Notes under the pieces: generated by a model | Databases searched by the model: none | Told to the model about the DNA's origin: nothing | What the model saw: only the letters and a program-made list of their open reading frames with translations | From: Clostridiales bacterium | GTDB lineage: Bacteria > Bacillota > Clostridia > Oscillospirales > CAG-272 | Direction of reading: 5' to 3' | Length of the DNA: 49,684 nucleotides | NCBI GenBank assembly: GCA_012522015.1 | Contig: JAAYLD010000005.1 | Coordinates: 1 to 49,684, forward strand | Translations under genes and position numbers: made by a program | Part shown: piece after piece, positions 28,326 to 36,708 of the stretch | How positions within the stretch are numbered: position 1 is the first letter of the stretch | How the letters are laid out: each line of letters opens with the position of its first letter

Positions 28326-29615
28326 TTATTTTAAATCAACCAAATCTGATGATAATCCATCAAAACCTTTGTCTTTTTGCTCGACTCCTGTGACATTAGC
28401 TCTTATAATACCATCAGCAGCACGCAGTTTTAGCCTATCTCCCACCTTTACGCGGGATACTCTTGTGATAACGTCTCCGTCCTCGCCAAAAACAGCAAAA
28501 TAACCGCGTGATAAAACAGACAGCGGATTCATCGCCTCAAGTTTCCCTGCCACACGCGATAACGCAAGCCGTCCTGCAGTGCAGCGTGTCTTAGCCGCGA
28601 CTGTAAGCTTGTCGGCAAGGGAAACCGTAAGCATACGGCGATCATCTATGATAAATCTCGGATCACGAATTACCTTGCGGGACGCTATAGCTTCAAGCCT
28701 GCGGCGCATCTCGGACGTCTTGCGGGTAAGCGACATCGCCATATGCGTAATGACGTTGCCGAACCGCCACTTCAGCTCTGAGACTTCAGGCAGTGCAAGC
28801 TCCGCCGCGGCAGACGGTGTCGGAGCCCGTAAATCGGCGACAAAATCGCAAATCGTAAAGTCAGTTTCATGGCCAACAGCGGATATTACAGGAACGGAGC
28901 ACGCAGCAACAGCTCTTGCAACACCTTCGTCGTTGAACGCCCATAAATCTTCGATTGAGCCGCCACCGCGCCCAATTATAACGACGTCAACAGATTTCGT
29001 TTCGCTGAAATGGCGAAGCCCTGCGATAAGTGTCGGCGGGGCATCCGGTCCCTGAACAAGCGCCGGATAGAGTATAAGCTCAGCAATCGGAAACCGCCTT
29101 TTTGCTATGTTAATCATGTCGCGAATGGCGGCGCCTGTTGGCGATGTTATAATTCCTACGCGCGTTGGAATTTTTGGCAACGGACGCTTTCTTTCTTGTG
29201 CGAAAAGCCCCTCTGCTTCAAGTTTTCGCTTTAGCTGCTCAAACGCGATGTAAAGCGAACCGATGCCTTCAGGCTCCATAGAATCGACGTATAGCTGGTA
29301 CTGCCCGTCACGCACAAAAACAGTTACACGGCCGTGAGCTATGACCTTCATGCCGTTTTCGGGCATGAAGGCAAGGCGGGATGAATAGGAGCGAAACATA
29401 ACGGCACGAAGGTTTCCGCCCTCATCCTTTAACGTGAAATAAAAATGCCCCGTTTTATAGTGATTTGTAAAATTTGAGATTTCGCCCTTTACATATATGT
29501 CGCCGAGTACCGGATTCGACTCGAGCGACATTTTTAAATATTCATTCAGCTCCGTGACAGTCATTGTCACCGGAATTACACTGAAGTCAGCAGTACCGCT
29601 TGAATTCATGCTCAT
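28326..29615 (-). CDS. xseA: Exodeoxyribonuclease VII large subunit
   Basis: VTELNEYLKMSLESNPVLGDIYVKGEISN; IIGRGGGSIEDLWAFNDE; SAVGHETDFTICDFVADLRAPTPSAAAE. Confidence 0.96.
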   Translation of the reverse strand: MSMNSSGTADFSVIPVTMTVTELNEYLKMSLESNPVLGDIYVKGEISNFTNHYKTGHFYFTLKDEGGNLRAVMFRSYSSRLAFMPENGMKVIAHGRVTVFVRDGQYQLYVDSMEPEGIGSLYIAFEQLKRKLEAEGLFAQERKRPLPKIPTRVGIITSPTGAAIRDMINIAKRRFPIAELILYPALVQGPDAPPTLIAGLRHFSETKSVDVVIIGRGGGSIEDLWAFNDEGVARAVAACSVPVISAVGHETDFTICDFVADLRAPTPSAAAELALPEVSELKWRFGNVITHMAMSLTRKTSEMRRRLEAIASRKVIRDPRFIIDDRRMLTVSLADKLTVAAKTRCTAGRLALSRVAGKLEAMNPLSVLSRGYFAVFGEDGDVITRVSRVKVGDRLKLRAADGIIRANVTGVEQKDKGFDGLSSDLVDLK

Positions 29616-30640
29616 AGTTGTCCTGCCTTACTTTTTTTCATCTCCGCTTCATGACGCAGCTTACATAAGACAGCCGTGCCAACAGCGTTATCGGAAGAAT
29701 ATCCGTGACCGGCAAAATATACATTTTCGTGTTTCTTAAGCGTATCTCTTATGCGGGCGCATGACATAACACCTCCCGCATAAATAATTGTGATAGAACC
29801 GTACTCACAACGCAGGTTTTTTGTTATTTCATCAAGAGAGGCGCCGATAAAGTCAAGCACAAAAGCCGCGACGAGCGCAGCGTCGCCTGTCTTGCGCCAA
29901 AGCACCTCAGCTATATTTTCAGCACCCGATAAGTTAACAGACAGCCCGTTTACATTAGGTTTACGGCTGTATTCACCGATGCGGCGCGACGATGCAATCT
30001 TCTCAAGCTCCGGCCCGCACGGAAAATGCAGTCCTATCATAACGCCGACACGGTCAACAAGCTGTCCTGCGTTTAAGTCAAGCGTTCCGCCTATCCGTTC
30101 AATTTCAAAATTAGCACCGCCCATCGGTGTCACCAGCAATACATCAGTCGTTCCGCCTGACACATGGAAAGCGGCAAACTTTTCTTCTGAATCAAGAAGC
30201 GACAGCTTCCCTGCCGAATAAAGAGCTGCAGCTATATGCCCGGCCTGATGCGAAAACTCATAAGCCGGCACACCTGCCGCGGCAGCTGCCGCATGCGCAG
30301 CGGCAACACCCGGTAAAAAGCACGGCATATATGAGCCTTCTGTTCCGCGCGGCGCCGACGAGTAGCCAACAGCAGCGATATCGCTGCCGTTGATAACACC
30401 ACCGGCAATATTACCGTCATCCATACCCGATATAGCGGCGGCGATTTTATCCATGACACCGGGGAGGTTTTTTACATGCGCGAAAACGGCGTCGCTCTGG
30501 CGAAGGCCGCGTGCACCATCTGCCACCTCAAGCATAACGCGTTCGTCGCACACGACTCCTCCGTCAGAGGATAGAAGCGCGGCGGATGTTGTATAATTGC
30601 TCGTATCTATACCAAGATATATAGATTTTCTTTTATTCAT
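29612..30640 (-). CDS. Kae1/TsaD-like (O-sialoglycoprotein endopeptidase-like) protein
   Basis: YLGIDTSNYTTSAALLS; EFSHQAGHIAAAL (HxxxH); HVSGGTTDVLLV; located between nusB and xseA. Confidence 0.82.
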   Translation of the reverse strand: MNKRKSIYLGIDTSNYTTSAALLSSDGGVVCDERVMLEVADGARGLRQSDAVFAHVKNLPGVMDKIAAAISGMDDGNIAGGVINGSDIAAVGYSSAPRGTEGSYMPCFLPGVAAAHAAAAAAGVPAYEFSHQAGHIAAALYSAGKLSLLDSEEKFAAFHVSGGTTDVLLVTPMGGANFEIERIGGTLDLNAGQLVDRVGVMIGLHFPCGPELEKIASSRRIGEYSRKPNVNGLSVNLSGAENIAEVLWRKTGDAALVAAFVLDFIGASLDEITKNLRCEYGSITIIYAGGVMSCARIRDTLKKHENVYFAGHGYSSDNAVGTAVLCKLRHEAEMKKSKAGQL

Positions 30641-30646
30641 ATTTAT

Positions 30647-31087
30647 TTATGACTTCTTTTTTTGCGGGTATAGAATCTTGACAATCTCCGGATCTTTCGA
30701 TATTCGGTTTAGTACGCCATTTACAAAGGCCGGTGCTTCATCGGTATCGTATTTTTTTGCAAGCTCAACTGCTTCGTTAAGCGAAACGTTTATGGGTATC
30801 GTTTTTTCATAGAAAAGCTCGTATACACACAGCCGCATTATAGAAATCGTGACACGCGACATGCGCTCGACATGCCACCCTTCCGACGCACCCGCTATTT
30901 TCGCGTCAATCTCTGCAATTTTTTCGGAAACACCAAAAAAAGCGTTGCGCACATATACGTTGTTCTCAAGTTCACGTATCTTGAGCGCATCTTCATATAT
31001 TTTCTCTGGAGTATCGTCTTTCCTGAATTCGCGCTCGTATATAAGCGCGAAGGCGGCTTCCCTCGCTTCGCGTCTTGTCATGATCAA
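30647..31087 (-). CDS. nusB: Transcription antitermination factor NusB
   Basis: TRREAREAAFALIYEREF; INVSLNEAVELAKKYDTDEAPAFVNGVLNRI. Confidence 0.95.
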   Translation of the reverse strand: MIMTRREAREAAFALIYEREFRKDDTPEKIYEDALKIRELENNVYVRNAFFGVSEKIAEIDAKIAGASEGWHVERMSRVTISIMRLCVYELFYEKTIPINVSLNEAVELAKKYDTDEAPAFVNGVLNRISKDPEIVKILYPQKKKS

Positions 31088-31152
31088 TGCTTACCTCAAA
31101 TTAAAAGTGAAAAAACGCTAATTAAGCTATTTTTTTATAAACTACGTCTTCA

Positions 31153-31181
31153 ATTATATTATTTGAGAGGTAAAAAGTCAA
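31153..31181 (-). promoter_or_regulatory. Sigma-A promoter for nusB-xseA-xseB-ispA
   Basis: Minus strand TTGACT (31181..31176), 17-nt spacer, TATAAT (31158..31153). Confidence 0.75.
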
Positions 31182-31287
31182 TCAAAAGCGGAAACTATTG
31201 CGTGCCGCGTGATAATTTACCCGGCATAAGTGCTCGCCTTTGCGTCAATATATAATAATGGATCGTTTTATGATTGCGGAGGCAATT

Positions 31288-32451
31288 TTGAAAAGCAGGA
31301 TTTTAGCGGCGAGTGCTGCTATAAGCATTTTATCAGCTATTGTTTTATTTAATATCAAAACATATAACTATCGGGCGAGCGCTGCAGCAGGCGGCGTTTC
31401 TTTAAAAGTATTTGAATGTGTTAACGACAGCTCATCAGATGAAACAACAGAGCTTAAGCCCATTCAAAATGCGAGCGCTGATAAGAATGACGAAAACTCT
31501 GATAACGCTGAAAAAAATGACGGAACAGAAAAAAACGAGAAAAAAACATACATTAAGTGGGTCGATTTTAACATTCCTGTCTCTGTCCTGCGCGCTGCAG
31601 CCAAAATTGATATAGACACTCACACAAACAGCAGCGTCACACCTGTTGGATGGATAGACCTTCTCTCTCTTCTTGCCGCAAAGTATGGCGGTAATTTTTC
31701 TCTTTATAAGCAATCAGACCTAAAGCATTTCGCAGATAATTTGGCATCGGGCAAAAAAGGTGAAGAACTGTCTGCTAATCTAAAGCTTTATAAATATTAC
31801 TCCGAAGCATACGGCGCCGTGCTTGGCGGTATGCTCGGTAAGTATATAAAAACCGAGCGTGCGGAGGATGGTACGATAACTGTGTCAGAAGGTTACGGCT
31901 TACGCGTTTACTCACCATTTGCACGCGGATACTACTATTCTCACTCCGACGATTTCGGAAAATCGCGTTCCTTTGGGTATAAACGCCAGCATCTTGGTCA
32001 CGACATGATGGGGTCTGTCGGCACGCCGATAATATGCGTCGAGAGCGGTTATGTTGAAGCTCTTGGCTGGAACATGTATGGCGGATGGCGCGTTGGCATA
32101 CGGAGTTTTGACGGCAAACGATATTATTATTATGCTCATATGCGCCGCAATCACCCCTACAACAACCTTTATGAGGGCAAAATTGTCAACGCCGGCGAAG
32201 TTATCGGTTATCTTGGTATGACTGGGTACAGCCGCCGTGAAAACGTCAACAATATTAAGACGCCGCACCTGCACATCGGTCTTCAAGTAATATTTGACCC
32301 TTCACAAAAAGACGGATGGAACCAAATCTGGATTGACGTTTACGAACTAACGAAGTTATGGGAAACTCAAAGAGCTCCCGTTTATCTCGATAAAGAGGCA
32401 AATGAAAGATTCAGCCGCTCATATATGACATATCCCGAAGCTCCGGACTAA
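31288..32451 (+). CDS. Membrane-anchored M23-family metallopeptidase
   Basis: LytM-type GHDMMGSVGTPIICVESGYV and HLHIGL; N-terminal TM segment and acidic linker. ORF track start is 31240; TTG 31288 has GGAGG 5 nt upstream and a signal-like N-terminus. Confidence 0.85.
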   Translation: MKSRILAASAAISILSAIVLFNIKTYNYRASAAAGGVSLKVFECVNDSSSDETTELKPIQNASADKNDENSDNAEKNDGTEKNEKKTYIKWVDFNIPVSVLRAAAKIDIDTHTNSSVTPVGWIDLLSLLAAKYGGNFSLYKQSDLKHFADNLASGKKGEELSANLKLYKYYSEAYGAVLGGMLGKYIKTERAEDGTITVSEGYGLRVYSPFARGYYYSHSDDFGKSRSFGYKRQHLGHDMMGSVGTPIICVESGYVEALGWNMYGGWRVGIRSFDGKRYYYYAHMRRNHPYNNLYEGKIVNAGEVIGYLGMTGYSRRENVNNIKTPHLHIGLQVIFDPSQKDGWNQIWIDVYELTKLWETQRAPVYLDKEANERFSRSYMTYPEAPD

Positions 32452-32500
32452 TTCGTAAAAGCAGTAATATTTATGACATGTAAATAATGCCTCAGCTCAC

Positions 32501-32529
32501 TTGATATTTTTGCACGGCGGTGTTATTAT
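32501..32529 (+). promoter_or_regulatory. Sigma-A promoter for the small membrane protein gene
   Basis: TTGATA (32501..32506), 17-nt spacer, TATTAT (32524..32529). Confidence 0.65.
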
Positions 32530-32553
32530 ATTTTATAGATATTTATAAATGAA

Positions 32554-33021
32554 ATGGCGTTTTGCGCTATATTAGGCAAAATGAAACAAAAATTAAAGTC
32601 ATTTATCATAAAGTACGTCACACCCGCGTGCGTTTACTTTACGATACTCACCGTTTTTTTCTACTTTTTAGGTGAGGTTATCAGCGAAGACAACAGACAT
32701 CTGATTCCCAACTTTCGCATGATACTTCTTTTTCTGCTCTTCGGTTTTGCATTCAATGCGGCAAATAAAGTATTTAAAAATAATAAACTGAGCGTCGCTT
32801 TGCGTGTAATTATACACTATGCAATCTGTACTGCATATCTCATAATATTTATGTTGTCATCGCTGGCTGACATCAGCCCAAGTACATCGTTTACCATGTT
32901 TGCTGTTTTTACCGTGATATATTTTATTATAGTTGGCACAATACTTGCGGTTCGCACGAACATTAACCGCCGCCGCAACAGTAAAAGCGAATATAAAGCA
33001 ATTTACGATAAAACAATTTAA
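32554..33021 (+). CDS. Small 4-TM membrane protein, possibly DUF3021-like
   Basis: Four hydrophobic segments including RMILLFLLFGFAFNAANKVFKNN and RVIIHYAICTAYLIIFML; ATG 32581 (MKQKLKSF) is an alternative start. Confidence 0.65.
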   Translation: MAFCAILGKMKQKLKSFIIKYVTPACVYFTILTVFFYFLGEVISEDNRHLIPNFRMILLFLLFGFAFNAANKVFKNNKLSVALRVIIHYAICTAYLIIFMLSSLADISPSTSFTMFAVFTVIYFIIVGTILAVRTNINRRRNSKSEYKAIYDKTI

Positions 33022-33123
33022 TGCCGGTGCCAATGCTTTTGATGTGAGGCATAAACTTAATCTGTTTAAAATTCAACATAGTTTAATTATTGATAAATTC
33101 TCCGGAAAGGAGAGATCGACCGC

Positions 33124-34146
33124 TTGAGGTTAAAAATAAAAAACAGTAACAGCAGCAAAAACATACCAACACAGACAGGTGACGTTTGGCTGCCGATAAT
33201 TACTGCTGCAATCATAATTTTTATTATCCTGCTAATTATCTTCGTGCCTCGTTCATGCTCATCGGATGAAAATGACAGCACAAAGCAAAACACCATCACA
33301 TCCGAGTCAAATAATGATAATAGCAGCGACAAAGTCGATTCATCTCCTAATAGCACAAGCAGCTCAGAAGACAAAGATAACGAAGGCGGGTACGGCAATA
33401 ATAACACGCACACAACCGATAGCAACTCCGATATCGATAAAAATGCGCATTTATACCCCGCCACAACAACGCTTTCACCTGCATTGCTTGACGCTGCAAT
33501 CCTTAAAAAAACGCAGGATCTTGGCACCGATTACACATCAAAGATTGTATTTCTCTGCGATTCTGTGACATACGGCTTAAAATCTCTTTCAATGCTTGTG
33601 GAAGGACGCGAAACAGCCCGCGTATGGAGTGGCCCCGCCGGCTCATATTATATCGGTAAAGCAAGTGATACCGACAATTTGTTCTACATACCCGGCACTG
33701 ACCAGCTCCTTACACTCCCCGAAGCGGTAGGAAGAATTAAACCGGAGATTATTTTGATTGCAGCAGGAGCCGACAGCGTTTTTTCCCTGACACCTGCTGA
33801 GTTTAAGGAATGTTATGCCTCTATCATAAATTCTATTAAAACCAATTCACCAAACACAAAGATAATATGTATGTCTCTTCTCCCCGGCTCAAAGAGCAGC
33901 GGATTTTCAATCGGAGATGCTAAGTATTATAATGACGCTATCCTATATGCAGCAGCGGAGGCAGGAGCCCGCTACCTTGACGCTGCTTCCGCTTTTGCCG
34001 CAAGCAACGGATACTTAAGAGGTGACTACGACGCAGGCTCATCACGTCTTAGTACAACAGGTCTTAAGACACTGCTTGATATTATCCGCACTCACGGAAT
34101 AAACGGTGATACTTTTTCCGAATCAAACGACACAAGCGAATCATAA
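33124..34146 (+). CDS. Membrane-anchored SGNH/GDSL hydrolase-like protein
   Basis: TTG start after GGAGAG; N-terminal TM, Ser/Asn/Asp-rich linker, SGNH-like fold signature KIVFLCDSVTYGL ... PEIILIAAGADSV. Confidence 0.75.
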   Translation: MRLKIKNSNSSKNIPTQTGDVWLPIITAAIIIFIILLIIFVPRSCSSDENDSTKQNTITSESNNDNSSDKVDSSPNSTSSSEDKDNEGGYGNNNTHTTDSNSDIDKNAHLYPATTTLSPALLDAAILKKTQDLGTDYTSKIVFLCDSVTYGLKSLSMLVEGRETARVWSGPAGSYYIGKASDTDNLFYIPGTDQLLTLPEAVGRIKPEIILIAAGADSVFSLTPAEFKECYASIINSIKTNSPNTKIICMSLLPGSKSSGFSIGDAKYYNDAILYAAAEAGARYLDAASAFAASNGYLRGDYDAGSSRLSTTGLKTLLDIIRTHGINGDTFSESNDTSES

Positions 34147-34170
34147 ATAAGCGGTTGATAATTAATGACA

Positions 34171-34207
34171 AAAAAAGACTGCAGCAGTTTTAGCTGCAGT
34201 CTTTTTT
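34171..34207. terminator. Bidirectional terminator between convergent SGNH-like and divIC genes
   Basis: AAAAAAGACTGCAGC-AGTTTTA-GCTGCAGTCTTTTTT. Confidence 0.9.
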
Positions 34208-34246
34208 AATTTCTATATCATACAATTATTCTCGGCGAAGTACATA

Positions 34247-34531
34247 TCATTTACGGATGTTGCTATAAAAAACGATTTCCTCCGGCAGGCGCATGTTCAG
34301 CTTTGCTTTTGCAACTTTGATGATATATTCGTCGTCAAGCGGCTGTGCTAAATCGTTTTTGAGCTCCAATATTTCATTTTCATAATAAGATATTTGTGAA
34401 TTAAGTTCATCAAGGTATGCACGCAAATGCTTTTCTTCGTTTTTTAGGTTTACTATTGAAACAATAGCAAAAGCAACAAAGATAAACATCGCCAACTTAA
34501 CAAATATATTGCCTTGATTTTTGTACTTCAT
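34247..34531 (-). CDS. divIC: Septum formation initiator (DivIC/FtsB family)
   Basis: Single TM then coiled coil NLKNEEKHLRAYLDELNSQISYYENEILELKNDL; placed after yabQ. Confidence 0.85.
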   Translation of the reverse strand: MKYKNQGNIFVKLAMFIFVAFAIVSIVNLKNEEKHLRAYLDELNSQISYYENEILELKNDLAQPLDDEYIIKVAKAKLNMRLPEEIVFYSNIRK

Positions 34532-34598
34532 TCCGAGAAACCTCTTTATACGTTCATTGACTTCATTTCTTCGTTGAAATTTCTGTATTCAGTTATGC

Positions 34599-35471
34599 TC
34601 ACGCGCCAAGAGCATCGTCACCTGCCACCGCAAGCGCGCGCTTTATGGCTTGTGGCACTACACGACGCATAAGACGTACAGCTTTTGCACGGCGTATAGA
34701 GCGGATAATCTTCCCTGCTGTCGAGCGTACAATAAAGAGCATCGCCGCACAGGTAAACCTTGTCACATAAACAACAGGATACGCCACCGCGCGTACAAAT
34801 ATAGCTACAATCGCTCGTATGATAAATAAAATTACTTCGGATGCTCCTGCTACAAGCCTGCCAACAGTTTTATAGTAGATGTAAAACCCAAGGGCACAAG
34901 CAGCTCCCATAAACCATCTTGCACGCCCGTGATTTGTGTGATAGATGAAAATAACGTATATAACCGTTATAAGGATGGAGTAAATAATGTCCGTCGCAAA
35001 TATGAAAAGCCACGCAGATACACCAACAAGCTTTTTTGAGCCCGGTGATGCTTTGTTTTCGCCTTTTACGGTATCTTTGCCGCTATTTTCGCGATTTTCA
35101 CTTCTGTTTTCGCTGACGCTATCACCGGTTTCGTCGATACTATTACTGTCTATACGGTCAATACTATCTGTTCCGCTGCCAACGTTTACACTTGCGCTAC
35201 ACTTGCTTTGTTTTTTACTTTTACCTTTATCTTTTTTCTTGGGAGTACTGTCTGCCTTTGTGCTTCTCTTTGGGATTATGGGGTTTTTCTTTCTAAGTGT
35301 ACCGACGAGCGGCAGCTTTTTATTATAAAGAGAATGTGATATTTTTGATCGTACGCCGCAACCGAAGGCGATACGCGTCACACGGAAAACATCATAAAGC
35401 GCACCAAGCGAGGCGCCGAGGAACAGCGAATAGACAAGAAGCCATATATGCTCTTCTATGTAGACAAGCAT
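34599..35471 (-). CDS. yabQ: Spore cortex biosynthesis protein YabQ with hydrophilic insertion
   Basis: YSLFLGASLGALYDVFRVTRIAFG; NHGRARWFMGAACALGFYIYY; adjacent to yabP. Confidence 0.88.
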   Translation of the reverse strand: MLVYIEEHIWLLVYSLFLGASLGALYDVFRVTRIAFGCGVRSKISHSLYNKKLPLVGTLRKKNPIIPKRSTKADSTPKKKDKGKSKKQSKCSASVNVGSGTDSIDRIDSNSIDETGDSVSENRSENRENSGKDTVKGENKASPGSKKLVGVSAWLFIFATDIIYSILITVIYVIFIYHTNHGRARWFMGAACALGFYIYYKTVGRLVAGASEVILFIIRAIVAIFVRAVAYPVVYVTRFTCAAMLFIVRSTAGKIIRSIRRAKAVRLMRRVVPQAIKRALAVAGDDALGA

Positions 35472-35474
35472 TAT

Positions 35475-35750
35475 TCATCCTCGCTTGCCGCCGAAAAGCG
35501 TCTTTTTACCGCTTTTTCTCACCTCAAAATATACAATCGCATCAACAGTTCCCGATATCGTCATATCTCCTGTTACACTGTCGAAACGATCAATATGTAA
35601 ACCGCTTCCCTGTATTGTCAGCCCGCCGTTACATGTCCGCATTACTATGTTGTTCTCGTCGAATCCATCTATGCTAAGTATGCCGGATAATGCTGCTTTA
35701 GACCTGTCCTTAAGTGATATAGAATGCTCTTTTATGTTTTCTGTGTTCAT
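35475..35750 (-). CDS. yabP: Sporulation protein YabP
   Basis: HSISLKDRSKAALSGILSIDGFDENNIVMRTCNGGLTIQGSGLHI. Confidence 0.92.
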   Translation of the reverse strand: MNTENIKEHSISLKDRSKAALSGILSIDGFDENNIVMRTCNGGLTIQGSGLHIDRFDSVTGDMTISGTVDAIVYFEVRKSGKKTLFGGKRG

Positions 35751-35813
35751 TTTTCACCCCGACGACACTCTTTTGAGTTATATCGTATCGGTGAATTTAT
35801 ATGCAAGAGCACA

Positions 35814-36059
35814 TCATTCTATGACTTCATACATTGAATCAGCGTCTGATTTCGTTGCGTTTTCACGTACATCGACGACACGGACGCGCAGCTTTTTTCC
35901 TTGCCCGAACTTTATTTCAATAATATCGCCCGGTTTAACGTTGTAAGACGCTTTCGCAGGACGCCCGTTTACACTGACATTATCCCCGTCACAGGCATTG
36001 TTTGCGACCGTTCTGCGTTTTATGATTCTTGAAACTTTAAGGTATTTATCGAGCCTCAT
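35814..36059 (-). CDS. rqcP: S4-domain RNA-binding protein RqcP (YabO)
   Basis: MRLDKYLKVSRIIKRRTVANNACDGDNVSVNGRPAKASYNVKPGDIIEIKFG. Confidence 0.92.
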   Translation of the reverse strand: MRLDKYLKVSRIIKRRTVANNACDGDNVSVNGRPAKASYNVKPGDIIEIKFGQGKKLRVRVVDVRENATKSDADSMYEVIE

Positions 36060-36126
36060 ATTTTTTATAGCCCCTTACTTGTGCGTATATTGTCGTAACT
36101 TCAACTGCCCACCGACACACGGTGCA

Positions 36127-36180
36127 ATAATCCGATTTTATCAGTGCGTAATCGCAGTCGGATTATGGGGTATTTTCCCC
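36127..36180 (-). other. Structured intergenic element with two adjacent hairpins upstream of rqcP
   Basis: ATAATCCGA...TGCG-TAAT-CGCA...TCGGATTAT followed by GGGG-TATTTT-CCCC. Confidence 0.4.
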
Positions 36181-36189
36181 TAAAACGAG

Positions 36190-36226
36190 CCGAGGGCGAC
36201 ATCTCGTTATAAACGAGATGCCGCCT
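36190..36226 (-). terminator. Probable terminator hairpin downstream of the HU gene
   Basis: GGCGACATCTCGT-TATAA-ACGAGATGCCGCC; minus strand has a T-tract shortly after. Confidence 0.55.
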
Positions 36227-36327
36227 TCGTCTTATTCGTGCTATATGATATTCAAATGTGTTTACGTTTTATTCTTTTTATCCGTGGTAAAACCGATACT
36301 TGCTTAAAATTCTTTTTCTTAATATTT

Positions 36328-36600
36328 TTACTTAACGCTCTCTTTGAGTGACTTGCCGGGAACAAATATGGGATTCTTAGACGCAGCTATTCTAATCTTT
36401 TCACCAGTTTTGGGGTTGCGTCCATCGCGCTCTTCTTTTATTTTAATCTTAAATGTGCCGAAACCGACTATCTGGACTTTTTCGCCTTTAGCAAGGTTTT
36501 CCTCGATTATGTTGAATACGGAAGAAACGGCTGCTTCCGCATCTGTTTTCTTAAGCCCCGTCTCTTTTGAAACCGCGTTAATAAGCTGTACTTTATTCAT
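36328..36600 (-). CDS. HU family DNA-binding protein
   Basis: MNKVQLINAVSKETGLKKTDAEAAVSSVFNIIEENLAKGEKVQIVGFGTFKIKIKEERDGRNPKTGEKI. Confidence 0.97.
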   Translation of the reverse strand: MNKVQLINAVSKETGLKKTDAEAAVSSVFNIIEENLAKGEKVQIVGFGTFKIKIKEERDGRNPKTGEKIRIAASKNPIFVPGKSLKESVK

Positions 36601-36662
36601 CCATAAAATCCTTTCGATTGCATGTTATCTCGGCGGTATTCCGCCGTTTAATTTCGTTTTAT

Positions 36663-36691
36663 ATTATAGCATTCGTTTAATTATATTGCAA
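36663..36691 (-). promoter_or_regulatory. Sigma-A promoter for the HU gene
   Basis: Minus strand TTGCAA (36691..36686), 17-nt spacer, TATAAT (36668..36663). Confidence 0.7.
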
Positions 36692-36708
36692 TACTTTTTT
36701 TAATTATT

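Noticed and set aside
33087-33527. Minus-strand 146-aa hydrophobic ORF
   Set aside because: Antisense to the SGNH-like gene linker; hydrophobic Leu/Ser runs arise from the reverse frame of the Asn/Ser/Asp codons
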